From: Leptolyngbya sp. FACHB-261
GTDB taxonomy: Bacteria > Cyanobacteriota > Cyanobacteriia > FACHB-261
Length of the DNA stretch: 64,000 nt
Assembly (NCBI RefSeq): GCF_014696065.1
Contig: NZ_JACJPL010000015.1
Location: forward strand, 434,001 to 498,000
Reading direction: 5' to 3'
Shown in pieces: positions 15,445 to 23,850 of this stretch. The notes under the pieces were generated by a model, which was not told the origin of the DNA, ran no database searches, and saw only the letters and a list, made by a program, of their open reading frames with translations. Numbering within the stretch: position 1 is the first letter of the stretch; each line of letters starts with the position of its first letter. Made by a program: the position numbers and the translations under genes.

Positions 15445-16383
15445 ATGGGTCACGAGCCAATCATCCTAGGCATTGTCGGTGACAGTGCTGCGGGCAAAAC
15501 CACAATCACCAGCGGTATTGCTGCGATTCTAGGGAGCGAAGACGAAGTCACGGTCATTTGCACCGATGACTACCACAAGTACGACCGGCAACAGCGGGCA
15601 AAACTAAACATTTCGGCTTTACACCCTGACTGTAATTACCTCGATATCATCGAGCAGCACTTAGCTCTACTCAAGCAAGGCCAGCCAATCCTCAAGCCGA
15701 TCTACAACCACAGCACCGGCACCTTCGATCCTCCCGAATACATCAAGCCTGGACGCTTCGTAGTAGTTGAGGGCTTGCTGGGCTACTCGACTCGCCGAGC
15801 ACGCGATTGCTTCGATGTGAAAGTCTACCTGGCCCCGCCAGAGTCTCTGCGTACCAAATGGAAAGTCAAGCGGGACACCGGCAAGCGGGGCTACACCACT
15901 GAACAAGTCTTGGAGCAACTGCGCAAACGCGAAGATGACTCCGAGCAGTTTATTCGACCCCAACGCCAATGGTCAGATATGGTTGTGAGCTTCTATCCTT
16001 CCAGCGAAGCTGACGAAGAAGCCGGAGCAAACCTGAACGTGCGTCTCGTCCTGCGTCCGACCCTGCCCCATCCCGACCTCAGTGAAGTGCTGCGCCGTAG
16101 TGAAACTGCCAGTGCTCCCCCCGCCGTCCGCCTGACCCTAGACCGCGACTGCAACAAGCCTGTGGATACTCTGGAAATTGATGGGCATGTGCGCGACGAG
16201 AAAGCCTACGAACTGATGGACTTGCTGTGCAACAGCGCTCCCTATGGGGACCGACTGCGCTGTTGTATAGATATGGGCAGCTTTACGGGCACGACGGGAG
16301 AGCAGTTGCGTAGTCACCCCCTGGCACTCACGCAATTGCTAATCGCCCATCACCTGCTCAAAGCCGCTCATGAAGTTCATTGA
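15445..16383 (+). CDS. Phosphoribulokinase/uridine kinase family enzyme lacking the P-loop cysteine
   Basis: A 312-residue P-loop kinase. GDSAAGKTT (12-20) is Walker A, VICTDDYHKYDR (37-48) and PIYNHSTGTFDPPE are characteristic of phosphoribulokinase, and VVEGLLGY is the Walker B region. In canonical cyanobacterial Prk the P-loop reads GDSGCGKST, whose Cys pairs with the Cys of VICLDDYH for thioredoxin and CP12 control. Here the first Cys is Ala16 while Cys39 remains, so that switch cannot form. The C-terminal half also differs from canonical Prk. It may be a second, redox-insensitive Prk or a kinase with another substrate; the sequence does not decide. GAGG precedes the ATG, and a hairpin terminator follows at 16441. 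Confidence 0.75.
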   Translation: MGHEPIILGIVGDSAAGKTTITSGIAAILGSEDEVTVICTDDYHKYDRQQRAKLNISALHPDCNYLDIIEQHLALLKQGQPILKPIYNHSTGTFDPPEYIKPGRFVVVEGLLGYSTRRARDCFDVKVYLAPPESLRTKWKVKRDTGKRGYTTEQVLEQLRKREDDSEQFIRPQRQWSDMVVSFYPSSEADEEAGANLNVRLVLRPTLPHPDLSEVLRRSETASAPPAVRLTLDRDCNKPVDTLEIDGHVRDEKAYELMDLLCNSAPYGDRLRCCIDMGSFTGTTGEQLRSHPLALTQLLIAHHLLKAAHEVH

Positions 16384-16440
16384 GAGTGAGCTGAGCAAGT
16401 GAAGCCAGCCGCTGAAGTCAATCCGCTAAAGCCAATCTAT

Positions 16441-16490
16441 CAAGCCCCGACTGAATCAAGACTTGATCAGTCAGGGCTTGATCAGTTTGA
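16441..16490 (+). terminator. Terminator-like hairpin after the Prk-family gene
   Basis: CAAGCCCCGACTGAATCAAG (16441-16460) pairs with CTTGATCAGTCAGGGCTTG (16462-16480) with one bulge and one wobble, followed by a moderately T-rich stretch. The rest of 16384-16710 shows no other feature. Confidence 0.55.
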
Positions 16491-16710
16491 TGTCGTTTCT
16501 GGGCAGCCTGACATTATAAGCTCCTGCAGATCCTGTCAGTTCTAACGCAGCTGATTCTGACACTCCGGTTCTAAGGCTGGCACGATACTTGTCGGTTATT
16601 TCGGACCAGTCTTGGGCCACTTACCTTGGCCAGTCCCATAGAGCCAGTTACCTAGAGCAGGTTACTTCGGGTAGTCCCTGCCTACTTCTCACTCAAAGCT
16701 GAGATCAAAC

Positions 16711-16926
16711 ATGAACGCGAAATTTCTCCAGACGATTGGTCTAATCGCCGTGGGTGCCTTTCTGGTCTACACCATTGCTCACTACGCTGACGACGCAGCC
16801 TATAGTCTCTGGAGATCGATGTCGTATCTCCGCTATTCTCTGATGGCAATGTTCCACTCTCTCTGGAAGTTGCTGGCCTTTGCGGTGGTAGCCTTTGCCC
16901 TGTGGAAGGTTTTCTTCAGTCGTTAG
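16711..16926 (+). CDS. Small membrane protein, 71 residues
   Basis: Not recognised. Two predicted membrane segments, about residues 6-24 (FLQTIGLIAVGAFLVYTIA) and 50-68 (WKLLAFAVVAFALWKVFF), are joined by an aromatic-rich loop. The ATG is preceded by a weak GAG. It stands alone between the Prk-family terminator and the cytochrome gene. The hydrophobic pattern and the charged C-terminal SR are those of a genuine small membrane protein, but there is no clue to function. Confidence 0.55.
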   Translation: MNAKFLQTIGLIAVGAFLVYTIAHYADDAAYSLWRSMSYLRYSLMAMFHSLWKLLAFAVVAFALWKVFFSR

Positions 16927-17030
16927 CGAGCAAGAACAATACTTAGTTAAGCCATTTAAGCGGAGCCGAGGTTGCGCTTGAGAAATAATAGAGTGTTCTC
17001 TCTTGTCCTAACCTGATTGGGGCTTCTGCT

Positions 17031-17537
17031 ATGCCCGGTTTGGCCCGTTTCAAACCCCTGAAATTCTGGCTGGGTCTGGTCCTGGGCTGTTGCCTGGTGC
17101 TTAGTGCTGGGCTTGCCCGTGCCCTTGACCCGGCCCAAGTGGATTCATCCATGACTACGGATCCAGTTCCCGCTCAGCATCAACTGGGTCAACAGATTTA
17201 TCTAGATACCTGCGGGGCTTGCCATGTGGCTCTACCGCCAGCGGTCATGCCTACCGAAACCTGGCGACGACTAATCCAAGACTCTCAACATTACGGCCAG
17301 ATTATTAACCCGCTCGTGGATCCCTCGCGGCTATTGGTCTGGAATTATCTTCAGCTTTACTCACGGGTAGGGCCGAAAGAGGATCCCATCCCTTACCGCA
17401 TCGCGGAATCCCGCCCGTTTAAAGCGCTGCATCCAGAGGTGCAGTTACCGCAACCCCTGAAGCTAGAGAGTTGTGCAACCTGCCACCCTGCCGCCCCTCG
17501 TTTCAACTTCCGCGCCCTGTCACCTGAATGGCAGTAA
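17031..17537 (+). CDS. Dihaem cytochrome c
   Basis: A 168-residue exported protein. The signal peptide (about 1-31) ends ARA. There are two haem c attachment motifs, CGACH at 61-65 and CATCH at 148-152; the second is close to the C-terminus. This fits the small cyanobacterial dihaem cytochrome c family, an electron carrier on the lumenal or periplasmic side. The partner is unknown. It is followed by secA after 149 bases, apparently in a separate transcription unit. Confidence 0.85.
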   Translation: MPGLARFKPLKFWLGLVLGCCLVLSAGLARALDPAQVDSSMTTDPVPAQHQLGQQIYLDTCGACHVALPPAVMPTETWRRLIQDSQHYGQIINPLVDPSRLLVWNYLQLYSRVGPKEDPIPYRIAESRPFKALHPEVQLPQPLKLESCATCHPAAPRFNFRALSPEWQ

Positions 17538-17686
17538 AACACCCAGTAAAAGACCGGGTTTTGCCGCTTTCAGCGTTCGGCTCTCCCTAAAGCAGCTCAA
17601 AGCGGCTGAGTGGTAGCATTGGGACAGTCTGTCACACACGCTCACCTACACGCTCACCTAGAGGTGAGGCTCTCGGTCAAACTGCC

Positions 17687-20488
17687 ATGTTGAAAACTCT
17701 GCTGGGCGATCCCAACAAGCGCAAGCTCAAGAAATACCAGCCCGACGTGGTTGAAGTTAATCTCCTGGAAGCGGAGATTAAGGCACTGTCGGATGTGGAC
17801 TTGCAGGCTAAGACCGCAGAGTTTAAGCAGCGTCATGCCAAAGGCGAGAGCCTCGATGATCTGTTGCCTGAGGCCTTTGCAGTGGTGCGCGAAGCTGCAA
17901 GCCGGGTACTGGGCATGCGTCACTACGATGTGCAGCTGATTGGCGGCATGGTCCTCCACGACGGCCAGATTGCTGAGATGAAGACGGGCGAAGGCAAGAC
18001 GCTAGTTTCGACTCTACCCGCTTATCTAAATGCCCTCTCTGGCAAGGGAGTCCACGTCGTTACGGTCAACGACTACTTGGCACGCCGTGATGCTGAGTGG
18101 ATGGGCCAGGTCCACCGCTTCCTGGGCCTGACCGTGGGGCTGATCCAGCAGGGCATGAGCCCACCAGAGCGCAAGAAGAACTATGCCTCCGATGTAGTTT
18201 ATGCCACCAACAGTGAGTTGGGCTTCGACTACCTGCGCGACAACATGGCGACCTCGATGGAAGAGGTGGTGCAGACGCCCTTCAACTTCTGCATCATCGA
18301 CGAGGTGGACTCGATTCTGATTGACGAGGCCCGTACGCCCCTAATTATTTCGGGCCAGGTTGAGCGGCCCACCGAGAAGTACATGCAGGCAGCAGCAGTT
18401 GCTGCTCAATTGAAGAAAGGTAAGGAAGGTGACGACGAGGACTATGACTACGAAGTCGATGAAAAAGCCCGTAACGTTCTCCTGACCGACGAAGGCTTCG
18501 AACGGGCCGAACAACTGCTGAGCGTCACAGACCTGTTTGACCCCAAAGATCCCTGGGCGCACTATATCTTCAACGCTGTTAAGGCCAAAGAACTGTTCGT
18601 TAAAGACGTGAACTACATCGTCCGGGGCGACGAGGTGGTCATTGTTGATGAATTTACGGGACGGGTTATGCCCGGTCGGCGTTGGAGTGATGGCCTGCAC
18701 CAGGCGATTGAAGCCAAAGAGCGGGTCGAGATCCAGAACGAAACCCAGACCCTAGCCACAATCACTTACCAAAACTTCTTCCTGCTCTATCCCAAGCTGT
18801 CGGGTATGACCGGCACTGCCAAAACAGAGGAAGCTGAGTTTGAGAAGATCTACAAGCTAGAAGTCACGATCATTCCCACCAACCGATTCACAGGTCGTAA
18901 AGACCTGTCGGACGTCGTCTACAAGACGGAAGAGGCGAAGTGGAAGTCAATTGCAGAAGAGTGTGCTGAAATGCACACGACCGGACGTCCGGTACTGGTG
19001 GGTACGACTAGCGTTGAGAAGTCTGAGTACCTCTCCCGTCTCTTGCAAGCCAAGAGTATCCCGCACAACCTACTCAACGCTAAGCCAGAGAACGTGGAGC
19101 GCGAGTCCGAAATTGTGGCTCAGGCCGGTCGCAAAGGCACCGTCACGATTGCCACCAACATGGCAGGCCGAGGAACCGACATCATTCTGGGTGGTAACGC
19201 CGACTACATGGCCCGCCTGAAAGTGCGTGAATACTTCATGCCCAAGATGGTGCGCCCCGAGGATGATGATCCTATGTCTTTCCTGCGCTCCAGTCCCACT
19301 GGGGGGGGGCAGGGCTTTGCACCAGGCCGCAAAGTGAAGTCCTGGCGGGCTTCCCCAGATATTTTCCCCACCAAGATTTCGCCAGCAGCAGAGAAGCTGC
19401 TCAAGGACGCAGTAGACTTTGCTGTGCGCGAGCGCGGCGAACAGAGTGTTCCTGAGCTAGAAGCCGAGGAAATCATTGCCGTTGCCGCAGAGAAAGCTCC
19501 CACTGAAGATCTGGTGGTGACCAATCTACGGGAAGCCTACAAACGCATCAAGCAGGAGTATGAGGAGTTCACCAGCCGGGAGCACGATGAAGTGATTCAG
19601 CTTGGTGGCCTGCATGTGATCGGCACTGAGCGTCACGAGTCTCGCCGGATCGACAACCAGTTGCGAGGCCGCTCTGGACGTCAAGGCGACCCTGGCACTA
19701 CCAAGTTCTTCCTGAGCTTGCAAGACAATCTGCTGCGCATCTTTGGTGGCGAGCGAGTAGCGGGCATGATGGACGCCTTCCGAGTCGAGGAAGACATGCC
19801 CATTGAGTCTGGTCTGCTGACCCGCAGTCTAGAAGGCGCTCAGAAGAAAGTCGAGACCTACTACTACGACACCCGTAAGCAGGTATTTGAGTATGACGAG
19901 GTAATGAACAACCAGCGTCGTGCCATCTACTCCGAGCGCCGCCGAGTGTTGGAGGGGCAAGATCTCAAGTACCGGGTGATTGAGTATGCAGAAAGAACCA
20001 TGGATGACGTCATGGAAGCATACATTAACCCTGACCTGCCGCCGGAAGAGTGGGAGCTGGAGAAACTGGTCAATAAGGTCAAGGAGTTTGTTTACCTCCT
20101 AGCGGACCTGGAGCCCGACCATCTGCGCGACATGAATGTCAGTGAGCTGCAAGCTTTCCTGCATGAGCAGGTGCGCATTGCTTACGAGGCCAAAGAAGCT
20201 CAGATTGATGCCATCCAGCCCGGTTTGATGCGTCAGGCGGAGCGCTTCTTTATCCTTCAGCAAATCGACACGCTGTGGCGGGAGCATTTGCAGGCGATGG
20301 ATGCGCTGCGTGAGGCGGTAGGCTTGCGTGGCTACGGTCAGAAAGACCCTCTAGTGGAGTACAAGAGCGAAGGCTACGAGCTGTTCTTGGACATGATGGT
20401 TGACATTCGTCGTAACGTTGTTTACTCACTGTTCCAGTTCCAGCCGCAAATTCAACCTGCAGAAGCGGCTGCATCCAGAACCGTCTGA
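17687..20488 (+). CDS. secA: Preprotein translocase ATPase SecA
   Basis: The ATP-driven motor of the Sec pathway, acting at plasma and thylakoid membranes. In 933 residues it has MKTGEGKT (98-105, Walker A), [14 protein letters not shown] (DEAD box), a preprotein-binding domain, [23 protein letters not shown] with a typical cyanobacterial insertion after it, and [17 protein letters not shown] (motif VI). There is no C-terminal zinc-binding tail, as usual in cyanobacteria. A run of nine G at 19311-19319 lies in the insertion (TGGGQG) with the frame intact. A strong terminator follows at 20508. Confidence 0.97.
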   Translation: MLKTLLGDPNKRKLKKYQPDVVEVNLLEAEIKALSDVDLQAKTAEFKQRHAKGESLDDLLPEAFAVVREAASRVLGMRHYDVQLIGGMVLHDGQIAEMKTGEGKTLVSTLPAYLNALSGKGVHVVTVNDYLARRDAEWMGQVHRFLGLTVGLIQQGMSPPERKKNYASDVVYATNSELGFDYLRDNMATSMEEVVQTPFNFCIIDEVDSILIDEARTPLIISGQVERPTEKYMQAAAVAAQLKKGKEGDDEDYDYEVDEKARNVLLTDEGFERAEQLLSVTDLFDPKDPWAHYIFNAVKAKELFVKDVNYIVRGDEVVIVDEFTGRVMPGRRWSDGLHQAIEAKERVEIQNETQTLATITYQNFFLLYPKLSGMTGTAKTEEAEFEKIYKLEVTIIPTNRFTGRKDLSDVVYKTEEAKWKSIAEECAEMHTTGRPVLVGTTSVEKSEYLSRLLQAKSIPHNLLNAKPENVERESEIVAQAGRKGTVTIATNMAGRGTDIILGGNADYMARLKVREYFMPKMVRPEDDDPMSFLRSSPTGGGQGFAPGRKVKSWRASPDIFPTKISPAAEKLLKDAVDFAVRERGEQSVPELEAEEIIAVAAEKAPTEDLVVTNLREAYKRIKQEYEEFTSREHDEVIQLGGLHVIGTERHESRRIDNQLRGRSGRQGDPGTTKFFLSLQDNLLRIFGGERVAGMMDAFRVEEDMPIESGLLTRSLEGAQKKVETYYYDTRKQVFEYDEVMNNQRRAIYSERRRVLEGQDLKYRVIEYAERTMDDVMEAYINPDLPPEEWELEKLVNKVKEFVYLLADLEPDHLRDMNVSELQAFLHEQVRIAYEAKEAQIDAIQPGLMRQAERFFILQQIDTLWREHLQAMDALREAVGLRGYGQKDPLVEYKSEGYELFLDMMVDIRRNVVYSLFQFQPQIQPAEAAASRTV

Positions 20489-20507
20489 TTCGGTTGGTTA
20501 AATCCCT

Positions 20508-20549
20508 AAAAAAGGCTCCTGATACTGTTGAGTATCAAGAGCCTTTTTT
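20508..20549 (+). terminator. secA terminator
   Basis: AAAAAAGGCTC-TGATACT pairs with AGTATCA-GAGCCTTTTTT around a GTTG loop. The A run and T run make it possibly bidirectional, serving also the convergent gene that ends at 20587. Confidence 0.9.
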
Positions 20550-20586
20550 CATAATGGCTATGATTGCTGTTGTCAGAAGAATAAAC

Positions 20587-21645
20587 CTAATCCTCCCGCA
20601 GCATCCGTTGCAGCATTGGGTTTAGTGTGTGATAGGCTCGCCAGAGTATAAAGGCACCCATAACCAAGCCAAATCCACCTGTAGGCGATGATAGAAGCCA
20701 GGTCAGCCTGGTAATAGTCCTAATGACGATAAAACCCGCAACAATCACAATAAAGATGACAGTTAGTTTTTTGCGAATCTGATTGATGTTTTTGTGTTTT
20801 TTGGAAACCCCTACTGATTCACCACTGATTTCTGTTGTTAGTTCAGCAACGTTAGATTCTCCGGCCTCTGGCGAAGTTTCTTCTAACTTAGCAAGTGCAA
20901 ACGTTTTTAGACGGAATGAGTTAGACCCATTCGCTTTTTGTTTATAGATATCAACACTTTCGAATTGTTCTAGCTCCAGAGCACAAAGTTGTTGATGAAT
21001 GCGTTGAGCGAAAACGGGACCGTCTAGAAGCTGATTAGTTTGCGCTGTCACCCTTAGAGCTTTGTCTTCAGCGCTGACTTTCAGCATCACATTACTATTA
21101 TCAATAGCTTGATTAAGTAGTGTCTCAATGGCCTCTATATTCCCCTGTTTTGCTAGTGTCTTCTGATCAACTGGTTCTTCTAAGTCAGGATCAACTACCT
21201 TAGTCTGAGCAGGTCCTTGGGGCTGAATCTCCGGGCTAGCACAAGTTTGGTCTTCTTCTCCTAATAAAGAAATTGATTCAGGGACCAGGGAAGAAGCGCT
21301 TGCATGGGTTAATTTATAAGCTTGAGCCCAGCGTGGGGTTTGCTCACCCGTTAATCGGCCATAAACTTGAACCGTTTGAACTGAGTCCAAGCTCAAGTCC
21401 TTTATACCTTTAAAGACAAATGGAGCTAAGACCTGCTGCGTCGGGAGTTGAACTGACTCCAGTAAAACCTTCAAACAGTTCTGCTGCAAAACGACTTTAG
21501 CAGTGATGCCTTTAGGTTTTAAGGAAGAGTTAATCAAAGCGGCGATTGCCTCAGCGCTGCCTTGTTTGGCAGCTTCCAGAGAGTTAAGCCGTGGCATATT
21601 CATCAATAAGATTAATACAAGAAATTGGCAACCCAAACGTATCAT
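20587..21645 (-). CDS. Cyanobacterial unknown protein with duplicated domain and C-terminal membrane segments
   Basis: A 352-residue protein of a type common in cyanobacteria and not characterised to my knowledge. It has two copies of one roughly 75-residue domain: AAKQGSAEAIAALIN...VQTVQVYGR (about 25-100) and LAKQGNIEAIETLLN...FESVDIYKQK (about 165-240). After a Glu/Ser-rich linker come KKLTVIFIVIVAGFIVI and a second hydrophobic segment near 325, so the paired domains probably sit on the cytoplasmic face. The start is uncertain: the first ATG gives a hydrophobic leader (QFLVLILLM) that relatives seem to lack, and the internal MNMPRLNSLEAAKQG is a good alternative. Confidence 0.7.
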   Translation of the reverse strand: MIRLGCQFLVLILLMNMPRLNSLEAAKQGSAEAIAALINSSLKPKGITAKVVLQQNCLKVLLESVQLPTQQVLAPFVFKGIKDLSLDSVQTVQVYGRLTGEQTPRWAQAYKLTHASASSLVPESISLLGEEDQTCASPEIQPQGPAQTKVVDPDLEEPVDQKTLAKQGNIEAIETLLNQAIDNSNVMLKVSAEDKALRVTAQTNQLLDGPVFAQRIHQQLCALELEQFESVDIYKQKANGSNSFRLKTFALAKLEETSPEAGESNVAELTTEISGESVGVSKKHKNINQIRKKLTVIFIVIVAGFIVIRTITRLTWLLSSPTGGFGLVMGAFILWRAYHTLNPMLQRMLRED

Positions 21646-21781
21646 GGGGATTAATGCAGCTTTCCCAAAGAAGGTAGTTGCCTAACTTAATTTCAAATGC
21701 ATAGGCTCTTTTAACAACTAAGTATTAACGTCTAATCAGAATAAATGAAGTTAGCAATGAGAGATTATGAAGAACAAGGAA

Positions 21782-21813
21782 AGTCCCACTTCTCGCGACT
21801 GAGAAGCGGGGCT
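21782..21813. other. IS200/IS605-end-like hairpin
   Basis: AGTCCC-A-CTTCTC pairs with GAGAAG-C-GGGGCT around GCGACT. This resembles the subterminal hairpins of IS200/IS605 elements and their derivatives, but no transposase or matching second end is seen nearby. The rest of 21646-21982 holds nothing else that I can call. Confidence 0.35.
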
Positions 21814-21982
21814 GTTGACAAAGTAAATTCCTCTTTCTTCTATTAAAGCGAAACTCCTGAGTGGGTCCTCTGTCTTCTGACTGTCTTTTGACTGTTTCGC
21901 TCCTGGCTTGGCTAGAAACTGCTGACTAAAATGGGTGAGCTGATTCAGCCGTTCTAGAGCCGATGGCGGCATGAGGTAGCCT

Positions 21983-22618
21983 GTGCGTCGATACCTGCGT
22001 TGGGTAAAGCTGAGCCTGCTCTTGGTTGTGGTTGCTTGGGTACTGGTACGGTTGACCACCCTAGCGCAAGGGGCCTTAGGACCCGTGGATGCAGTCCTGG
22101 TCCTGGGAGGCAGTATTCAACGGGAGATCTATGCTGCCAAGCTCGCCCACCAAAATCCTGAACTGCCCATTCTGATTTCCCAGGGCTCAGAGCCTCCTTG
22201 CGTCTTGGAGATTTTTCAGCAGGCTGAGGTTCCCCTAGATCAGGTTTGGCTAGAGCAATGTGCTGAATCAACCTTCGGCAACTTCTACTACAGCATGCCA
22301 GTTTTGGCCCGTTGGGGAGCACGGCACGTCAGAGTGATCTCTACAACGACTCATTTTCCCCGTGCCGGCTGGCTTGGGCAGATTCTGCTAGGCGCGAGAG
22401 GCATTTGGATGGAAGCTGACCCCATGCGCGAACGCGGCATTCCAGCCAACAGCGAATCACCTCTCAAAACCAGCATAGATGTCGCACGAGCTTTGGGCTG
22501 GGCTGTAGTCAGCCAGGTCTACACGCCATCCTGTGCTCAAGTGACGCGGCTCGACCAAGTCGATATGGCAGCCTGGAGCCAGCGAGATTACCAGTGTGAG
22601 CACATTGTGCCGCAGTAG
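21983..22618 (+). CDS. DUF218 (YdcF/SanA/ElyC-like) membrane-anchored protein
   Basis: A 211-residue protein. A single N-terminal membrane segment (WVKLSLLLVVVAWVLV) is followed by the DUF218 fold: DAVLVLGGSIQREIYAAKLA, PILISQG, STFGN, then VRVISTTTHFPRA. The family includes envelope-related proteins of unknown enzymatic activity, with possible roles in cell-wall or carrier-lipid metabolism. The start is GTG at 21983, because the upstream ATG in the same frame meets TAG after two codons. It stops just before the cobalamin riboswitch, which controls the next gene rather than this one. Confidence 0.82.
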   Translation: MRRYLRWVKLSLLLVVVAWVLVRLTTLAQGALGPVDAVLVLGGSIQREIYAAKLAHQNPELPILISQGSEPPCVLEIFQQAEVPLDQVWLEQCAESTFGNFYYSMPVLARWGARHVRVISTTTHFPRAGWLGQILLGARGIWMEADPMRERGIPANSESPLKTSIDVARALGWAVVSQVYTPSCAQVTRLDQVDMAAWSQRDYQCEHIVPQ

Positions 22619-22629
22619 CCTCATATCCC

Positions 22630-22790
22630 GGCTAGAATCAGGGACGCAAACCGTGAACCACTGTCGGGGTCGGGGAAAGCCCGGTGCAAGTCCGGCGCTG
22701 TGCCGCAACTGTGAGCCTTCGAGCCAGCCAGAACGCCCGGCCCTTTGCAGTTTTCACTCTATTCCCTGCGTTGCACGGGGAAGGAGACTC
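22630..22790 (+). promoter_or_regulatory. Cobalamin (adenosylcobalamin) riboswitch
   Basis: Conserved elements appear in order: CCACTG near 22658, GGGAAAGCCCGGTGCAAGTCC (22672-22692), GCTGTGCCGCAACTGTGAG (22697-22715, containing the B12 box) and GCCAGAACGCC. It ends in a segment where GAAGG pairs with CCTTC over AGACT, overlapping the Shine-Dalgarno of cbiX, so control by masking the ribosome-binding site is likely. Cobalt-chelatase control by B12 is a known arrangement. Confidence 0.88.
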
Positions 22791-22795
22791 CTTCT

Positions 22796-23818
22796 GTGTT
22801 GGCATTAACTATTCCGAAGCTCGACCTGGAACCCTTGCCTCTCCAGCGTCCACTGTTACTGGTTGGGCATGGCACGCGCGATGCTGAAGGGCGACAGAGC
22901 TTCCTAGATTTCGCTACTGCCTATCAGCAGTTAGATCATTCCCGCCCTGTCCTGCCCTGCTTTTTGGAACTGACTGAACCTAGTATTCAAAATGGCGTTG
23001 ACCAGTGTGTAGAGGCAGGCCACCTGGAGCTAAGCGTGTTGCCAGTGTTGCTATTTGCGGCACGACACAACAAATTTGATGTTACCAACGAGTTGGACCG
23101 CGCCAAGCAGCGCCACCCCGGTTTGCAGCTTCACTACGGACGGCATTTCGGCATTACGCCGAGCTTACTGAACCTCTGGAATGAACGTCTTGCCGCCCTC
23201 GACCAACCTGAGCACAATCCTGAGGCAATTCCCCGCTCTGAAACCGTGCTGTTGTTTGTGGGACGAGGCTCCAGCGATCCAGATGCCAATGGAGATGCTT
23301 GCAAATTGGCCCGCCTGCTCTGGGAGGGCAGTGGCTATGCCAGTGTGGAGACTTGCTTTATCGGCATCACCCACCCGCGATTAGAAGAAGGCTTCCGTCG
23401 TGCCCGTCTGGATCAGCCGCGTCGGATTATCGTGTTACCTCACTTTCTGTTTACCGGTGCTCTGGTGAAGAAGATTGTGGAGGCCACAGAAGCTCAGCAG
23501 GCCCTATTTCCTCACCTGCAAATTGACTGTCTGCCAGAGATTGGTCTGCATCCAGACCTGTTCTTGCTGCTTAGGGAGCGTGAACGCGAGACGCAATTAG
23601 GCGAGGTGCGGATGAATTGCGAGATGTGCAAGTTCCGCTTAATGCCACCCACTGAGGCCGAGGGTCACGGGCATGCTCATGGGCACGCACACGCTCATGG
23701 GCATGATCACGGGCACAGCCAGGAGCATGGGCACGGACACTCACATAGTCATGGCTCAGCCCCAGATTCGCTGGCAGAGCCAGCAGCTTATCACCAGCGC
23801 GTCTGGCAAACACCTTAA
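22796..23818 (+). CDS. cbiX: Sirohydrochlorin cobaltochelatase, long CbiX type
   Basis: Inserts Co2+ into sirohydrochlorin at the start of anaerobic-type cobalamin synthesis. GTG 22796 is chosen because AAGGAG lies about 10 bases upstream; a TTG at 22745 would fall inside the riboswitch. The 340-residue protein has two chelatase half-domains: [13 protein letters not shown] near 21-33 with the metal-site His, and [14 protein letters not shown] in the second half, where the equivalent His is absent. Near the C-terminus MNCEMCKFR supplies cysteines for the Fe-S centre reported in CbiX-L, followed by a tail with about 20 His ([18 protein letters not shown]) that likely stores cobalt. It is controlled by the upstream riboswitch. 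Confidence 0.92.
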   Translation: MLALTIPKLDLEPLPLQRPLLLVGHGTRDAEGRQSFLDFATAYQQLDHSRPVLPCFLELTEPSIQNGVDQCVEAGHLELSVLPVLLFAARHNKFDVTNELDRAKQRHPGLQLHYGRHFGITPSLLNLWNERLAALDQPEHNPEAIPRSETVLLFVGRGSSDPDANGDACKLARLLWEGSGYASVETCFIGITHPRLEEGFRRARLDQPRRIIVLPHFLFTGALVKKIVEATEAQQALFPHLQIDCLPEIGLHPDLFLLLRERERETQLGEVRMNCEMCKFRLMPPTEAEGHGHAHGHAHAHGHDHGHSQEHGHGHSHSHGSAPDSLAEPAAYHQRVWQTP

Positions 23819-23850
23819 CCTAAGGGGCTCACTGCAAACTCAGTGACAAT

